DNA of 64,000 nucleotides from Neoluteolibacter marinus (GTDB lineage Bacteria; Verrucomicrobiota; Verrucomicrobiia; Verrucomicrobiales; Akkermansiaceae). Below are positions 44,878 to 52,541 of the stretch, one piece after another; positions within the stretch are counted from its first letter, which is position 1, and the number at the start of each line of letters is the position of its first letter. The DNA lies in NCBI RefSeq assembly GCF_014904755.1, contig NZ_JACZFQ010000097.1, positions 162,176 through 226,175 of the forward strand, in the 5' to 3' direction. Both the position numbers and the translations under genes were made by a program. A model generated the notes under the pieces. That model searched no databases. It was not told the origin of the DNA and worked only from the letters and a program-made list of their open reading frames with translations.

Positions 44878-46740
44878 TCAACCGGCGATGTCCGCCAGGA
44901 AGGCGTCGTAATCGCGATAGGCATCGAGCTTCGCGAGAGTCGCCGCGCAGCGCTCTGCATTCACCAGACCGGTCGACTCGCACAGGAAGATAATGTATCT
45001 GGCCACGTTCGAGGCAAAGCGCAGCCGGCCCTCCTTGCTGATCGAGTAGAAGCGCTCGCGCTGGCGGTAACCCGCCGCCGAATGGTCACCCAGCGCGCCC
45101 TTCTCGGCCTTGCCCTCGGCGGCGAGGACAAAGAGGAAATTGTATTCGAACCAGAACATCGACTCCGGTGTCGGATCGAGCGATTGCAAACACGCGCGGC
45201 ACGTTTCAGGCGACCCGAAAAGATCGGCCTGCTCGGCGGCACCCGCGTTCTTGAACGACTCGCTGATGAAAGTGCGGGCCATCGAGCGCTCGGTCTCGCT
45301 TTCGGCAAAAGCCCCGGCTGCGGCCAGTTCGAGGGTGAAGCCATACCAGTCGCTCCACAGTGCCTGGTCGCCGGGATCGGCCGAGGCAAACAGCGCCCGG
45401 CCCATCTCGTAGGTGTAGCGGCCGCTGGTCTTGATCTCCAGCTTGCAGCCGGTGACCTCGCCCATCACGCGGTAGTTCTCGGCCGACTTGCCGGACCCGG
45501 AGTGGAACCCGATGCTCACGCCGAAAACCTCGCAGACCTTCCACTGCCGCTCGATCATCGCCCGCAGCGCGACATTGTCCGGATAGGGCATGTTCTTCTG
45601 GAAGCCGAAGGCCGGCGCCACGAACTGGACCGGCATGTCCATCGCATCGCACAGCGCCAGCATGATCGCGGTGGTTTCAGGCGTGGTCAGGCCCGGCAGT
45701 TCGTCGATCGAGAGCTCGCGCAGGAAGGCCCGGCCGCTCTCCGTGGTGAAGTGCTTTTCACGGATCGCGCGATATTTGCCGTCGCGCACCTTCATCTTCT
45801 TCATCGACGGCCACACCCGGCACAGCAGTTCGTTGAAGGCCGCCTCATCGAGGGTCAGGCCGGCATCGGACACCCGGCCCTTCACCGTCGCCACCAGCGC
45901 GGCATCGATCTCATTCGCCACGTAGTCCGCCTGCGCCGCGGCCCCCTCGGGGACCTTCGTCACGGTCAGCTCGGGCGACAGGTCGAAGGTGATGTAGGAA
46001 GCCAGCAGGCAGCCCTGCACCAGCTGGTCCTCGCGCACGTCGAAGGAACCGCCGATCGGCTGGTGGTCGGCATTGAAACTCCAGGCGATCTTGCGCCGGT
46101 GGAAGCCGGACTTGAGCTTGGCCAGCACACAACCGTGGCTCATGCCCTCGACACTCTGGCCCTGGTGACCTTCCGGCACGTCGGTGCCGATGAAGGGGAA
46201 AGGCACGCGGTCGAGCCTGCCGGCGAGCATCACGTCGACGTCGTATACCAGTTCGCGCGGGATGCTGTTCTGGTTCGCCGTCACCCCGGTGCCGAGCTGG
46301 GCCATCGCCCAGTCCACTCCAGGCCAGTGTAGCGTCGTGAAGCGCGCGCCGACGCCGATCGTCGACTCGCCCAGACGCTGACTGGTGGAGGGAAATATTG
46401 TCGCCTCGGGGTCGTGTTCCAGAATCAGGTTCTTGAGCTCGAGCAGGTGCGCCCAGGTCGCGGGGGAAGCGCGGCGGCCGTCACCGAGGTCGAGCGACTC
46501 GCCGGAAAGCGGGCTGCCTTCCCCCGCCAGGATCCAAGCATGGTCACCGCACGAATTCTCTACCAGCTGCCACTCGCCCGCCGCAGTGCTGAAGCCGCTC
46601 AGGGGATAAGCGGTGATGCCCTCGCCGGATTTCAGGTCCGCGGCCAGTGCCGGCCAGTCGAGACAGAAGTCGGGACTGACACAGGGATTGTTGGCGATGA
46701 GAAGACAGTTGCTGACGAGGAAATCGTTGATGGCGCTCAT
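44878..46740 (-). CDS. Tagaturonate epimerase (UxaE)-like protein
   Basis: 620 residues. The core from about 390 on contains FHSGSGKSAENYRVMGEVTG and KTSGRYTYEMGRALF, which align with the HSGSDKFSVYP...KTAGTSY segment of Thermotoga UxaE. H413 of HSGS would be the metal or catalytic histidine. The known enzyme is near 480 residues, so this one carries over 100 extra residues, mostly in the N-terminal and middle parts. UxaE interconverts D-tagaturonate and D-fructuronate. The gene is divergent from the mannonate-oxidoreductase-type SDR gene, which would use fructuronate, supporting the call. The ATG at 46740 was chosen; a start at 46779 would run over the operator-like sequence region. Substrate remains inferred. 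Confidence 0.72.
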   Translation of the reverse strand: MSAINDFLVSNCLLIANNPCVSPDFCLDWPALAADLKSGEGITAYPLSGFSTAAGEWQLVENSCGDHAWILAGEGSPLSGESLDLGDGRRASPATWAHLLELKNLILEHDPEATIFPSTSQRLGESTIGVGARFTTLHWPGVDWAMAQLGTGVTANQNSIPRELVYDVDVMLAGRLDRVPFPFIGTDVPEGHQGQSVEGMSHGCVLAKLKSGFHRRKIAWSFNADHQPIGGSFDVREDQLVQGCLLASYITFDLSPELTVTKVPEGAAAQADYVANEIDAALVATVKGRVSDAGLTLDEAAFNELLCRVWPSMKKMKVRDGKYRAIREKHFTTESGRAFLRELSIDELPGLTTPETTAIMLALCDAMDMPVQFVAPAFGFQKNMPYPDNVALRAMIERQWKVCEVFGVSIGFHSGSGKSAENYRVMGEVTGCKLEIKTSGRYTYEMGRALFASADPGDQALWSDWYGFTLELAAAGAFAESETERSMARTFISESFKNAGAAEQADLFGSPETCRACLQSLDPTPESMFWFEYNFLFVLAAEGKAEKGALGDHSAAGYRQRERFYSISKEGRLRFASNVARYIIFLCESTGLVNAERCAATLAKLDAYRDYDAFLADIAG

Positions 46741-46789
46741 GGCGTGTTCGGATCTTTGGATTTTTGCGGTCGCTGACACGACCGGCTAT

Positions 46790-46800
46790 TTGTATGACAA
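46790..46800. promoter_or_regulatory. FadR-type GntR operator-like palindrome
   Basis: TTGTATGACAA fits the TNGTNNNACNA consensus of FadR-subfamily GntR regulators exactly. It lies in the 151-bp divergent region between the uxaE-like and SDR genes, 50 and 91 bp from their start codons. A near match occurs at 48102-48112 in front of the second operon. Confidence 0.5.
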
Positions 46801-46817
46801 GTGAAGCTGACTCACTT
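46799..46817. repeat. Inverted repeat AAGTGA-N7-TCACTT
   Basis: Perfect 6-bp arms at 46799-46804 and 46812-46817, directly abutting the GntR-type palindrome in the same divergent promoter region. It could be a second operator or a transcript hairpin. Confidence 0.35.
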
Positions 46818-46891
46818 TTGAATCCCGAATCACCCGACGGCCATTCCAAAGCGGTAAAACTGCGACAGCAGCGCCCCATCACCCCGTTCCC

Positions 46892-47716
46892 ATGAACCGA
46901 TCCATCTTCGACCTCACCGACCGCATCATCGTCATCACCGGTGCCACCGGCATCCTGACCTCTTCCGTCGCCGAATACCTCGCCGCCGAAGGCGCGCGGG
47001 TTGTCTTCCTCGGCCGCAGCCAGGAGAAACTCGACAAGGCGCTCGACGGTTGCCGCGCCAGGACCCCGGACGCGCAATGCATCGGACTGGTCGCCGACGT
47101 GCTCGACAAGCAGGCCCTCGAAAAGGCCCGCGACCTGGTGATCGACAAGTGGGGCCGCATCGACGCCCTCATCAACGGAGCCGGCGGCAACATGCCCGGC
47201 GCGACCATTTCCCCGGACAAGACTTTTGCCGACCTCGACTTCGACGCCTTCCAGCAAGTCGTCGACCTCAATCTCCACGGCACCGTCCTACCCTCGCTCG
47301 TCTTCGTGCCGGCGATGCAGGAAGCCGGCCGCGGGGCGATCGTGAACTTCTCCTCCGCCTCGGCCCCGCAGGCGCTCACCCGCGTGGTCGGCTACTCGGC
47401 GGCAAAGGCCGGTGTCGACAACTTCACCCGTTGGCTGGCCGTCGACATGGCCCGCCGCACCGATGGCAAGGTTCGCGTCAACGCCATCATGCCCGGCTTC
47501 TTCCTCGGCGAACAGAACCGCCGCCTGCTCACCAACGAGGACGGTTCACTCACCGAGCGCGGCGCCCTGATCGCCCGCAACACGCCCTTCGGCCGCTTCG
47601 GCGAGTCCGACGAGCTGCATGGCGGCATCCACTACCTCTTGGCCGACGCCTCGAAGTTCGTCACCGGCACGGTGCTCGCCGTCGATGGCGGCTTCAGCGC
47701 CTTCTCGGGGGTCTGA
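46892..47716 (+). CDS. SDR oxidoreductase, probable D-mannonate oxidoreductase (fructuronate reductase)
   Basis: 274 residues. The dinucleotide loop is TGATGILTSS, NGAGGNMPGA follows, and the catalytic pair is Y-x3-K in GYSAAKAGVDNF with the upstream serines of NFSSASA. NAIMPGFFLGEQNRRLLTNEDGSLTERG matches the short-chain D-mannonate oxidoreductases of the B. subtilis UxuB/YjmF type, which are NAD-dependent and unrelated to the E. coli long-chain UxuB. It reduces D-fructuronate to D-mannonate. The neighbouring divergent UxaE-like gene would supply fructuronate. Substrate is inferred from family and context. Confidence 0.82.
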   Translation: MNRSIFDLTDRIIVITGATGILTSSVAEYLAAEGARVVFLGRSQEKLDKALDGCRARTPDAQCIGLVADVLDKQALEKARDLVIDKWGRIDALINGAGGNMPGATISPDKTFADLDFDAFQQVVDLNLHGTVLPSLVFVPAMQEAGRGAIVNFSSASAPQALTRVVGYSAAKAGVDNFTRWLAVDMARRTDGKVRVNAIMPGFFLGEQNRRLLTNEDGSLTERGALIARNTPFGRFGESDELHGGIHYLLADASKFVTGTVLAVDGGFSAFSGV

Positions 47717-47739
47717 GAAAAGCACCGCGGACCGGCCTC

Positions 47740-47930
47740 TCAGGCAGCCGGCCCGAGCCCATGGCCGAAATGGTCGCGGGCGTTGCCGAAGCAGATCTCG
47801 CGGACCACTCCGCCAGGAGGTGCCAGGCCCATGGGCAACTTGCCGTCGATACCGGCGAGCCATCCTCGCGGATCTGACGGAAGTATTTCAGCGTGCCGCT
47901 CGGATCGTCGGTAGCACACTCCACCGCATG
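47740..47930 (-). pseudogene. Decayed 3' remnant, possibly of a uronate isomerase gene
   Basis: No intact gene fills 47717-48172. Two overlapping minus-strand frames together read like a protein end: one gives TDDPSGTLKYFRQIREDG, the next, after a frame shift near 47860, gives IDGKLPMGLAPPGGVVREI followed by CFGNARDHFG before the stop at 47740. That tail resembles the C terminus of uronate isomerase UxaC (roughly GxLPND...VxDICYNNAxxYFG), and the third positions are G+C-rich as in real genes. Identification rests on a short stretch only. Confidence 0.35.
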
Positions 47931-48101
47931 CCCGTGTCAGCGTTCTCGGCCCACCCCGGAAAGGCGCAGGATGTCTTCGAAAATGAGGGTTCTCTTCGGG
48001 TGCTCGCGCCGCGGCGATGTGGCCGGGCTGGCTTGCCCTCCCCGGACCCCGGCAATCGAAAACCCAACACGATGCTGATTCCAGCAGGGATTGCGAAGAT
48101 C

Positions 48102-48112
48102 TTGTCTGACAC
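48102..48112. promoter_or_regulatory. Near-match to the FadR-type GntR operator
   Basis: TTGTCTGACAC differs from TNGTNNNACNA only at the last base and shares TTGT-N-TGACA with the site at 46790-46800. It lies 61 bp before the start of the aldo-keto reductase operon. Confidence 0.35.
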
Positions 48113-48172
48113 CTTTTTCGCTTACCATTCCGGAAAACTCTGTTGCCCTGTCCCAAGTAGACCCACTCGCTC

Positions 48173-49111
48173 ATGCAAACCCGACCGCTAGGCAAAACCG
48201 GCATCGACCTGCCCGTCCTTTCCTTCGGCGCCTCCTCCCTTGGCGCGGAGTTCCGCTCGATCACCTTCGACGAGGCGATGCGCTCGACCCGCACCGCGCT
48301 CGACCTCGGGATGAACTTCATCGACACCTCCCCCTACTATGGCCGCGGCATGTCGGAGATCATGCTCGGCCTCGGCCTGCGCGAGGTCCCGCGCGACTCC
48401 TACCTGCTCGGCACCAAGCTCGGACGCTATTCCGACCAGCACTTCGACTTCTCCGCCAAACGCGTCGAGGAATCGGTCCACGTCTCGCTCCAGCGCCTCA
48501 AGACCGACCACCTCGACGTCCTCCTGCTGCACGACGTCGAATTCGTCCCCTTGCCGCAGATCTGGGAGGAAACCCTGCCCGCGCTGCTCAAGGTCAAGGA
48601 ACAGGGCAAGGTGCGGGCGATCGGCTTCTCCTGCTACCCGCTGAAAACCTTCCACACCGTGCTCGATCACGCCGAGGACCAGATCGACTGCATCCTCGCC
48701 TACAACCGCTACACCCTGCAAAACACAAGCCTCGCCACCGACCTGCTGCCACGGCTCAAGGCTAAGGAGATCGGGGTCATCGGCGCCGGCCCCTTCTCCG
48801 CCCGCCTGCTCACCAACGCCGAGCTTCCCGCCTGGCTCAAGGAGCCGGAAGAAGTGAAGGCCGCCGCCCGCGAGGCCGCGAGACTCTGCGATTCCCGCGG
48901 CGTCGACATCGCCCAGCTCGCCCTGCAGTTCGCCTGTGCCCATCCCGACATCGCCTCGATGGTCGCCGGCTCCGCCAACCCCGACAACATCCGCAAGTGG
49001 GCCGAATGGCTCGCCCAACCCGTCGACCAGGCGCTGCTCGACGAAGTCCTCGCACTCTTCGAACCGGTCAAGGATCTCGGCCATCTGGAAGGCCTCCCGG
49101 AGAACAACTGA
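48173..49111 (+). CDS. Aldo-keto reductase, L-galactose/L-fucose dehydrogenase type
   Basis: 312 residues. The catalytic tetrad is D51, Y56, K82 and H120 (DTSPYYGRG, GTKLGRY, LLLHD). FGASSLGAEF, FSCYPLKTF and AYNRYTLQNTSL follow the subfamily that oxidises L-galactose, L-fucose or D-threo-aldoses to lactones with NAD(P). Five genes starting here run in one direction with gaps of 58, 5, -1 and -4 bp, clearly an operon. The lactonase and a zinc dehydrogenase later in the operon point to a pathway from an L-sugar via its aldonate. L-galactose fits better than L-fucose because no fuconate dehydratase is present. Confidence 0.85.
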   Translation: MQTRPLGKTGIDLPVLSFGASSLGAEFRSITFDEAMRSTRTALDLGMNFIDTSPYYGRGMSEIMLGLGLREVPRDSYLLGTKLGRYSDQHFDFSAKRVEESVHVSLQRLKTDHLDVLLLHDVEFVPLPQIWEETLPALLKVKEQGKVRAIGFSCYPLKTFHTVLDHAEDQIDCILAYNRYTLQNTSLATDLLPRLKAKEIGVIGAGPFSARLLTNAELPAWLKEPEEVKAAAREAARLCDSRGVDIAQLALQFACAHPDIASMVAGSANPDNIRKWAEWLAQPVDQALLDEVLALFEPVKDLGHLEGLPENN

Positions 49112-49169
49112 CCCGCCCTCGGCCCGCAGATCGACAATCCCACATCTTCCATCTCAAAACCCAACGCCC

Positions 49170-50198
49170 ATGCCCGCCGCCATCGAATTCACCGAACCGA
49201 AGAAGATCACGGTCATCGACACACCCGACGAGCCCGCACCCGGGCCCGGCGAGGCCCTGGTCCGCACCCACCGCATGGGCATCTGCGGCACCGACCTGTC
49301 CTGCTACCTCGGCAAGTTCCCGTTCTTCGCCTACCCGCGCACTCCCGGCCACGAGCTCGGTCTGGAAGTTGTCGCCGTGGGTGAAGACGTCACCCACATC
49401 AAGCCCGGCGACCGCTGCTCGCTCGAACCTTACGTCAACAACCCTGACAGCCCGGTCTCACAAAAAGGCGCCTCCAACTGCTGCCCCGAGGTCCAGGTCA
49501 TCGGCGTCCACAAGCCCGGCGGCCTGCGCCGCGGCACCTTCCTGGTCCCCGCCCGCAAGCTCCATCCCGGCAACGACCTCTCCTACGACCAGCTCGCCCT
49601 GGTCGAGACCCTCGCCATCGGCTACCACGCCGTGCAACGCGGCAAACCGCAGCTCGGCGAGACCGTGCTGGTCATCGGCGCCGGCCCCATCGGCCTCGCC
49701 TGCCTCGAGTTCCTGCGCCTGATGGACGGCGTGCAGGTGCTCGTCATGGACATGGTCCAGGGCCGCCTCGACTTCTGCCGCGAGCAGCTCGGCATTGACG
49801 GCATCCTCGCCGACGGTAGCCAGCTCGCCGCGCTCGGGGAAAAGACCGGCGGCCAGCTTGCCGACGTCATCATCGATGCCACCGGCAGCCCCAAGTCGAT
49901 GTCGACCTGCTTCGACTACGCCGCCTTCACCGGCCGCGTCGTCTACGTCGGCATCACCACCTCCGACCTGCAATTCCCGCACGCCCCCGTCTTCCACCGC
50001 CGCGAGCTCACCCTGCTCGCCTCTCGCAATGCCCTGCCCGCCGACTTCGACCACATCATCGGCCTGATCCGCGAGGGCAAGATCGACACCGACAAGTGGA
50101 TCACCCACCGCATCGGTTTCGACGAGGTCCCGGAGCAGTTCGAGAAATTCACCGATCCCGCCACCGGTGCCATCAAGGCCATCATCGACTTTTCCTGA
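49170..50198 (+). CDS. Zinc-type alcohol dehydrogenase, possible L-galactonate 5-dehydrogenase
   Basis: 342 residues. Catalytic zinc ligands C39, H61 and E62 are in GICGTD and GHELG, and the Rossmann loop is VIGAGPIGLACLE. The segment EPYVNN...NCCPEVQVIGVH has the length of the structural-zinc lobe of RspB/LgoD-like enzymes, but only the last two cysteines remain, so the structural zinc is probably lost. LgoD-type enzymes oxidise L-galactonate to D-tagaturonate, which the UxaE-like protein nearby could use. A role on 2-keto-3-deoxy-L-fuconate is an alternative. Confidence 0.85.
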   Translation: MPAAIEFTEPKKITVIDTPDEPAPGPGEALVRTHRMGICGTDLSCYLGKFPFFAYPRTPGHELGLEVVAVGEDVTHIKPGDRCSLEPYVNNPDSPVSQKGASNCCPEVQVIGVHKPGGLRRGTFLVPARKLHPGNDLSYDQLALVETLAIGYHAVQRGKPQLGETVLVIGAGPIGLACLEFLRLMDGVQVLVMDMVQGRLDFCREQLGIDGILADGSQLAALGEKTGGQLADVIIDATGSPKSMSTCFDYAAFTGRVVYVGITTSDLQFPHAPVFHRRELTLLASRNALPADFDHIIGLIREGKIDTDKWITHRIGFDEVPEQFEKFTDPATGAIKAIIDFS

Positions 50199-50203
50199 CC
50201 GCC

Positions 50204-50602
50204 ATGCTCCAGACCGGCATCCTCAACCCGCACGTGCTCGAGCTCGTCGCGCGCATCCGCCACACCAACACCCTCGTCATCGCCGACTGGGCCTTCCCCT
50301 TCTGGCCGGAGATCGAGACCGTCGACCTCTCGCTGGTGAAGGGCATCCCCACCGTGCTCGACGTCCTCGACGCCCTGCAGCCGAACTTCAAGGTCGGCCG
50401 CATCCTGCAGGCCGAGGAATTCCTCGCCACCAACCCGGACGAGACGATCCGCCGCTTCGACCAGAAGCTCGCCGGCTTCCCCGACGCCCGCGTCGAACGC
50501 CTGCCGCACCTCGCCTTCAAGGAGCGCGTCCCGCAGGCAATCGGCCTGATCCGCACCGGCGACCCCACCGCCTACGGCAACCTCATCCTCGAATCGGTCT
50601 GA
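50204..50602 (+). CDS. RbsD/FucU-family sugar mutarotase
   Basis: 132 residues, a normal RbsD/FucU length. The core RHTNTLVIADWAFPFWPEIE, DLSLVKGIPTVLDVLDAL and the terminal RTGDPTAYGNLIL follow the family, which interconverts sugar anomers. FucU acts on L-fucose, and L-galactose is its 6-hydroxy analogue. Placed between the dehydrogenases and the lactonase, it would supply the right anomer to the aldo-keto reductase. Its stop overlaps the next ATG by one base (TGATG). Confidence 0.87.
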   Translation: MLQTGILNPHVLELVARIRHTNTLVIADWAFPFWPEIETVDLSLVKGIPTVLDVLDALQPNFKVGRILQAEEFLATNPDETIRRFDQKLAGFPDARVERLPHLAFKERVPQAIGLIRTGDPTAYGNLILESV

Positions 50603-51426
50603 TGCGTTCCGCCGTCACCCTCTGCCGGGTGGCCGAAGCCGCCGCCGGTCCCTTCGTCTTCCACGACGAACTCGAAAGCGGCTTCCGCAAGGCCGCGGAA
50701 CTCGGCTTCGATGCCGTCGAGCTGTTCCTCCCCGGACCCGATGCCGTGCCGATTGCCGACATCAAGGCACTCCAGGACCGCCATCAGCTCGCCATCGCCG
50801 CGGTCGGCACCGGTGCCGGGATGGTGAAGCACGGGCTCTCTCTCACCGATCCCGACCCCGCCCGGCGGGCGGCCGCGCTGGAGTTCATCGGCTCGATGAT
50901 CGACTTCGGCGGCGCCCTTGGTGCTCCCGCCATCCTCGGTTCGATGCAGGGCCGTCACGGCGGCATGGTTTCCCGCGACCAGGCCATCGGCTGGCTGGCC
51001 GGGGCCCTGCAGAAGACCGGCGATCGCGCCGCCGCCTTTAGCGTCCCCTTCATCTACGAGCCGCTCAACCGCTACGAGACCAACCTCTTCAACCACGCCG
51101 CCAGCGCCGTCGATTTCCTCAGGCAAGGCGACATCGGCAACGTCGTCCTGCTCGCCGACCTCTTCCACATGGCCATCGAGGAGCGCGACATCGCGGCCTC
51201 GCTGCTCGCCATGGGTGACTTGTTGGGCCATGTCCATTGGGCCGACTCGAACCGACAGGCGATGGGATTCGGCCACACCCCGACCGGGCCGATCGCCGCC
51301 GTTCTGCGCGAGATGAACTACCGCGGCCACCTCTCCGCGGAAGTCCTGCCCCTGCCCTCGCCCGACGAGGCCGCGCGTCAGACCATCGCCAGCATCCATC
51401 AGCACTTCCCCGCTGAGACCGCATGA
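50602..51426 (+). CDS. Sugar isomerase/epimerase-like TIM-barrel enzyme
   Basis: 274 residues. Metal-binding blocks are IYEPLNRYETNLFN, LLADLFHMAIEE, GHVHWADSNR and the terminal LSAEVLPLP, a layout shared by D-tagatose/L-ribulose 3-epimerases and hydroxypyruvate isomerase-like proteins. A ketose or keto-acid epimerase role in the same pathway is likely, but which step is unclear. It is coupled on both sides: one-base overlap with the FucU-like gene and ATGA overlap with the lactonase gene. Confidence 0.85.
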   Translation: MRSAVTLCRVAEAAAGPFVFHDELESGFRKAAELGFDAVELFLPGPDAVPIADIKALQDRHQLAIAAVGTGAGMVKHGLSLTDPDPARRAAALEFIGSMIDFGGALGAPAILGSMQGRHGGMVSRDQAIGWLAGALQKTGDRAAAFSVPFIYEPLNRYETNLFNHAASAVDFLRQGDIGNVVLLADLFHMAIEERDIAASLLAMGDLLGHVHWADSNRQAMGFGHTPTGPIAAVLREMNYRGHLSAEVLPLPSPDEAARQTIASIHQHFPAETA

Positions 51427-52259
51427 TCGATGCCCACCACCATCTCTGGCGTTATTCGCCCGAGCAATACGGCTGGATCCCTCCGGGTTCACCCCTCGCC
51501 CAGGACCGCCTGCTGCCGGAACTGGACGTCGCTCTCAACGGTTCCGGCGTCACCGGCACCATCGCGGTCCAAGCGCGGCAGATCGTCGAGGAAACGGAAT
51601 TCCTCCTCGATCTCGCCGAACAGGAGCCAAGAATCCGCGGCGTCGTCGGCTGGGTGCCACTGGTCGATCCCGGTGTGGACCGGATCCTCGACCGCTTCAC
51701 CGGACACCCGGCCTTCCGTGGCGTCCGACACGTGTTGCAGGACGAGCCCGACGACTACTTCCTGCGCGACGACTTCCACCGCGGCCTCGCCCTGCTGCCG
51801 GAACGCGGACTAAGCTATGACCTGCTGGTCTTTCAACGCCAGATCCCGGTCGCCACCCGCATGATCGACCGCCATCCGGAGCTGCCCGTCATCCTCGACC
51901 ACATCGCCAAACCCGAGGCCCGCAACGGCCGCATCGAGAAGGACTGGCAACGCGACATGCGCGAACTGGCCAAGCGCGACCACTTGATCGGTGTCAAGTT
52001 CTCCGGACTGCTCACCGAGTTCCCCCCGGGCGAGATCGATCCCGCCACCGTCCGCGCCTACTTCGAGGAAACCCTCGCCATCTTCGGCCCGGCCCGGGTG
52101 ATGTTCGGCACCGACTGGCCCGTCTGCCTGCTCCGCATCGACGCTTACGCCGAGTGGGCCAATACCATCCGCACCCTCGTCTCAAGCCTCAGCCCGGACG
52201 AACAAAACTCGCTTCTCGAAGAAACAGCAAGCTGCTGCTATGGCCTCGATTCACCCTGA
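51423..52259 (+). CDS. COG3618 amidohydrolase, probable sugar-acid lactonase (L-galactono/L-fuconolactonase)
   Basis: 278 residues. The amidohydrolase-2 barrel starts MIDAHHHLWRY, with a metal-binding H-x-H pair, and has VILDHIAKPEA in the middle and FGTDWPVCLL near the end. These are hallmarks of the L-fuconolactonase/L-galactonolactonase branch, which opens the lactone made by the aldo-keto reductase. It is the last gene of the five-gene operon. Downstream, within about 40 bp, lies the tRNA-Ala fragment. Confidence 0.88.
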   Translation: MIDAHHHLWRYSPEQYGWIPPGSPLAQDRLLPELDVALNGSGVTGTIAVQARQIVEETEFLLDLAEQEPRIRGVVGWVPLVDPGVDRILDRFTGHPAFRGVRHVLQDEPDDYFLRDDFHRGLALLPERGLSYDLLVFQRQIPVATRMIDRHPELPVILDHIAKPEARNGRIEKDWQRDMRELAKRDHLIGVKFSGLLTEFPPGEIDPATVRAYFEETLAIFGPARVMFGTDWPVCLLRIDAYAEWANTIRTLVSSLSPDEQNSLLEETASCCYGLDSP

Positions 52260-52295
52260 TCGTCGTCAAGGTGGGCTTGACGATGAGAAGAAAAG

Positions 52296-52353
52296 TGGAG
52301 CATAGCGGAATCGAACCGCTGACCTTTTCATTGCGAACGAAAAGCGCCACCTT
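52296..52353 (-). pseudogene. 3' fragment of tRNA-Ala(CGC), candidate attachment site
   Basis: The minus strand reads GGCGC, anticodon arm with loop TTCGCAA (anticodon CGC), T arm AGCGG-TTCGATT-CCGCT, and acceptor half ATGCTCC plus discriminator A. The D arm and 5' acceptor strand are missing: sequence upstream (to the right) is unrelated. Such a 3' piece is what site-specific integration into a tRNA gene leaves at the far end of an element. The orientation predicts the element lies to the right, beyond 52354. Confidence 0.75.
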
Positions 52354-52451
52354 CCCCGAATTCTTGATACGCCAAAGTCGAATCTGTTAGATCCACGGTA
52401 AATGGAGGGTTCCCCCACCCGCTTTGCCCCCCCTTGGGCATCGCAATAGCC

Positions 52452-52541
52452 TCAATACCAGACAGTCGAATTGGGCCCAATTGGGTTCGATTCAGTCCAG
52501 AAATAACGACTGCGGGAAAGCCTAGCTTTGACCGTCTTCAT
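52452..52541 (-). pseudogene. Truncated transposase orfB start
   Basis: The ATG overlaps the orfA stop (ATGA), the normal orfA/orfB arrangement, and the frame begins MKTVKARLSRSRYFW, like the first residues of IS3-type orfB. It stops after 29 codons, so nearly the whole DDE transposase is gone. A perfect 14-bp palindrome, AATTGGGCCCAATT (52469-52482), lies inside the truncated end. Confidence 0.5.

Noticed and set aside
48173..52259. A complete oxidative L-fucose pathway
   Set aside because: Aldo-keto reductase, FucU and lactonase would fit, but no L-fuconate dehydratase or 2-keto-3-deoxy-L-fuconate cleavage gene is present, while the neighbouring UxaE-like and SDR genes fit L-galactonate. 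It remains an alternative, not the main reading.
52296..52400. A functional full-length tRNA-Ala
   Set aside because: Sequence on the 5' side lacks a D arm and cannot pair with the acceptor half.
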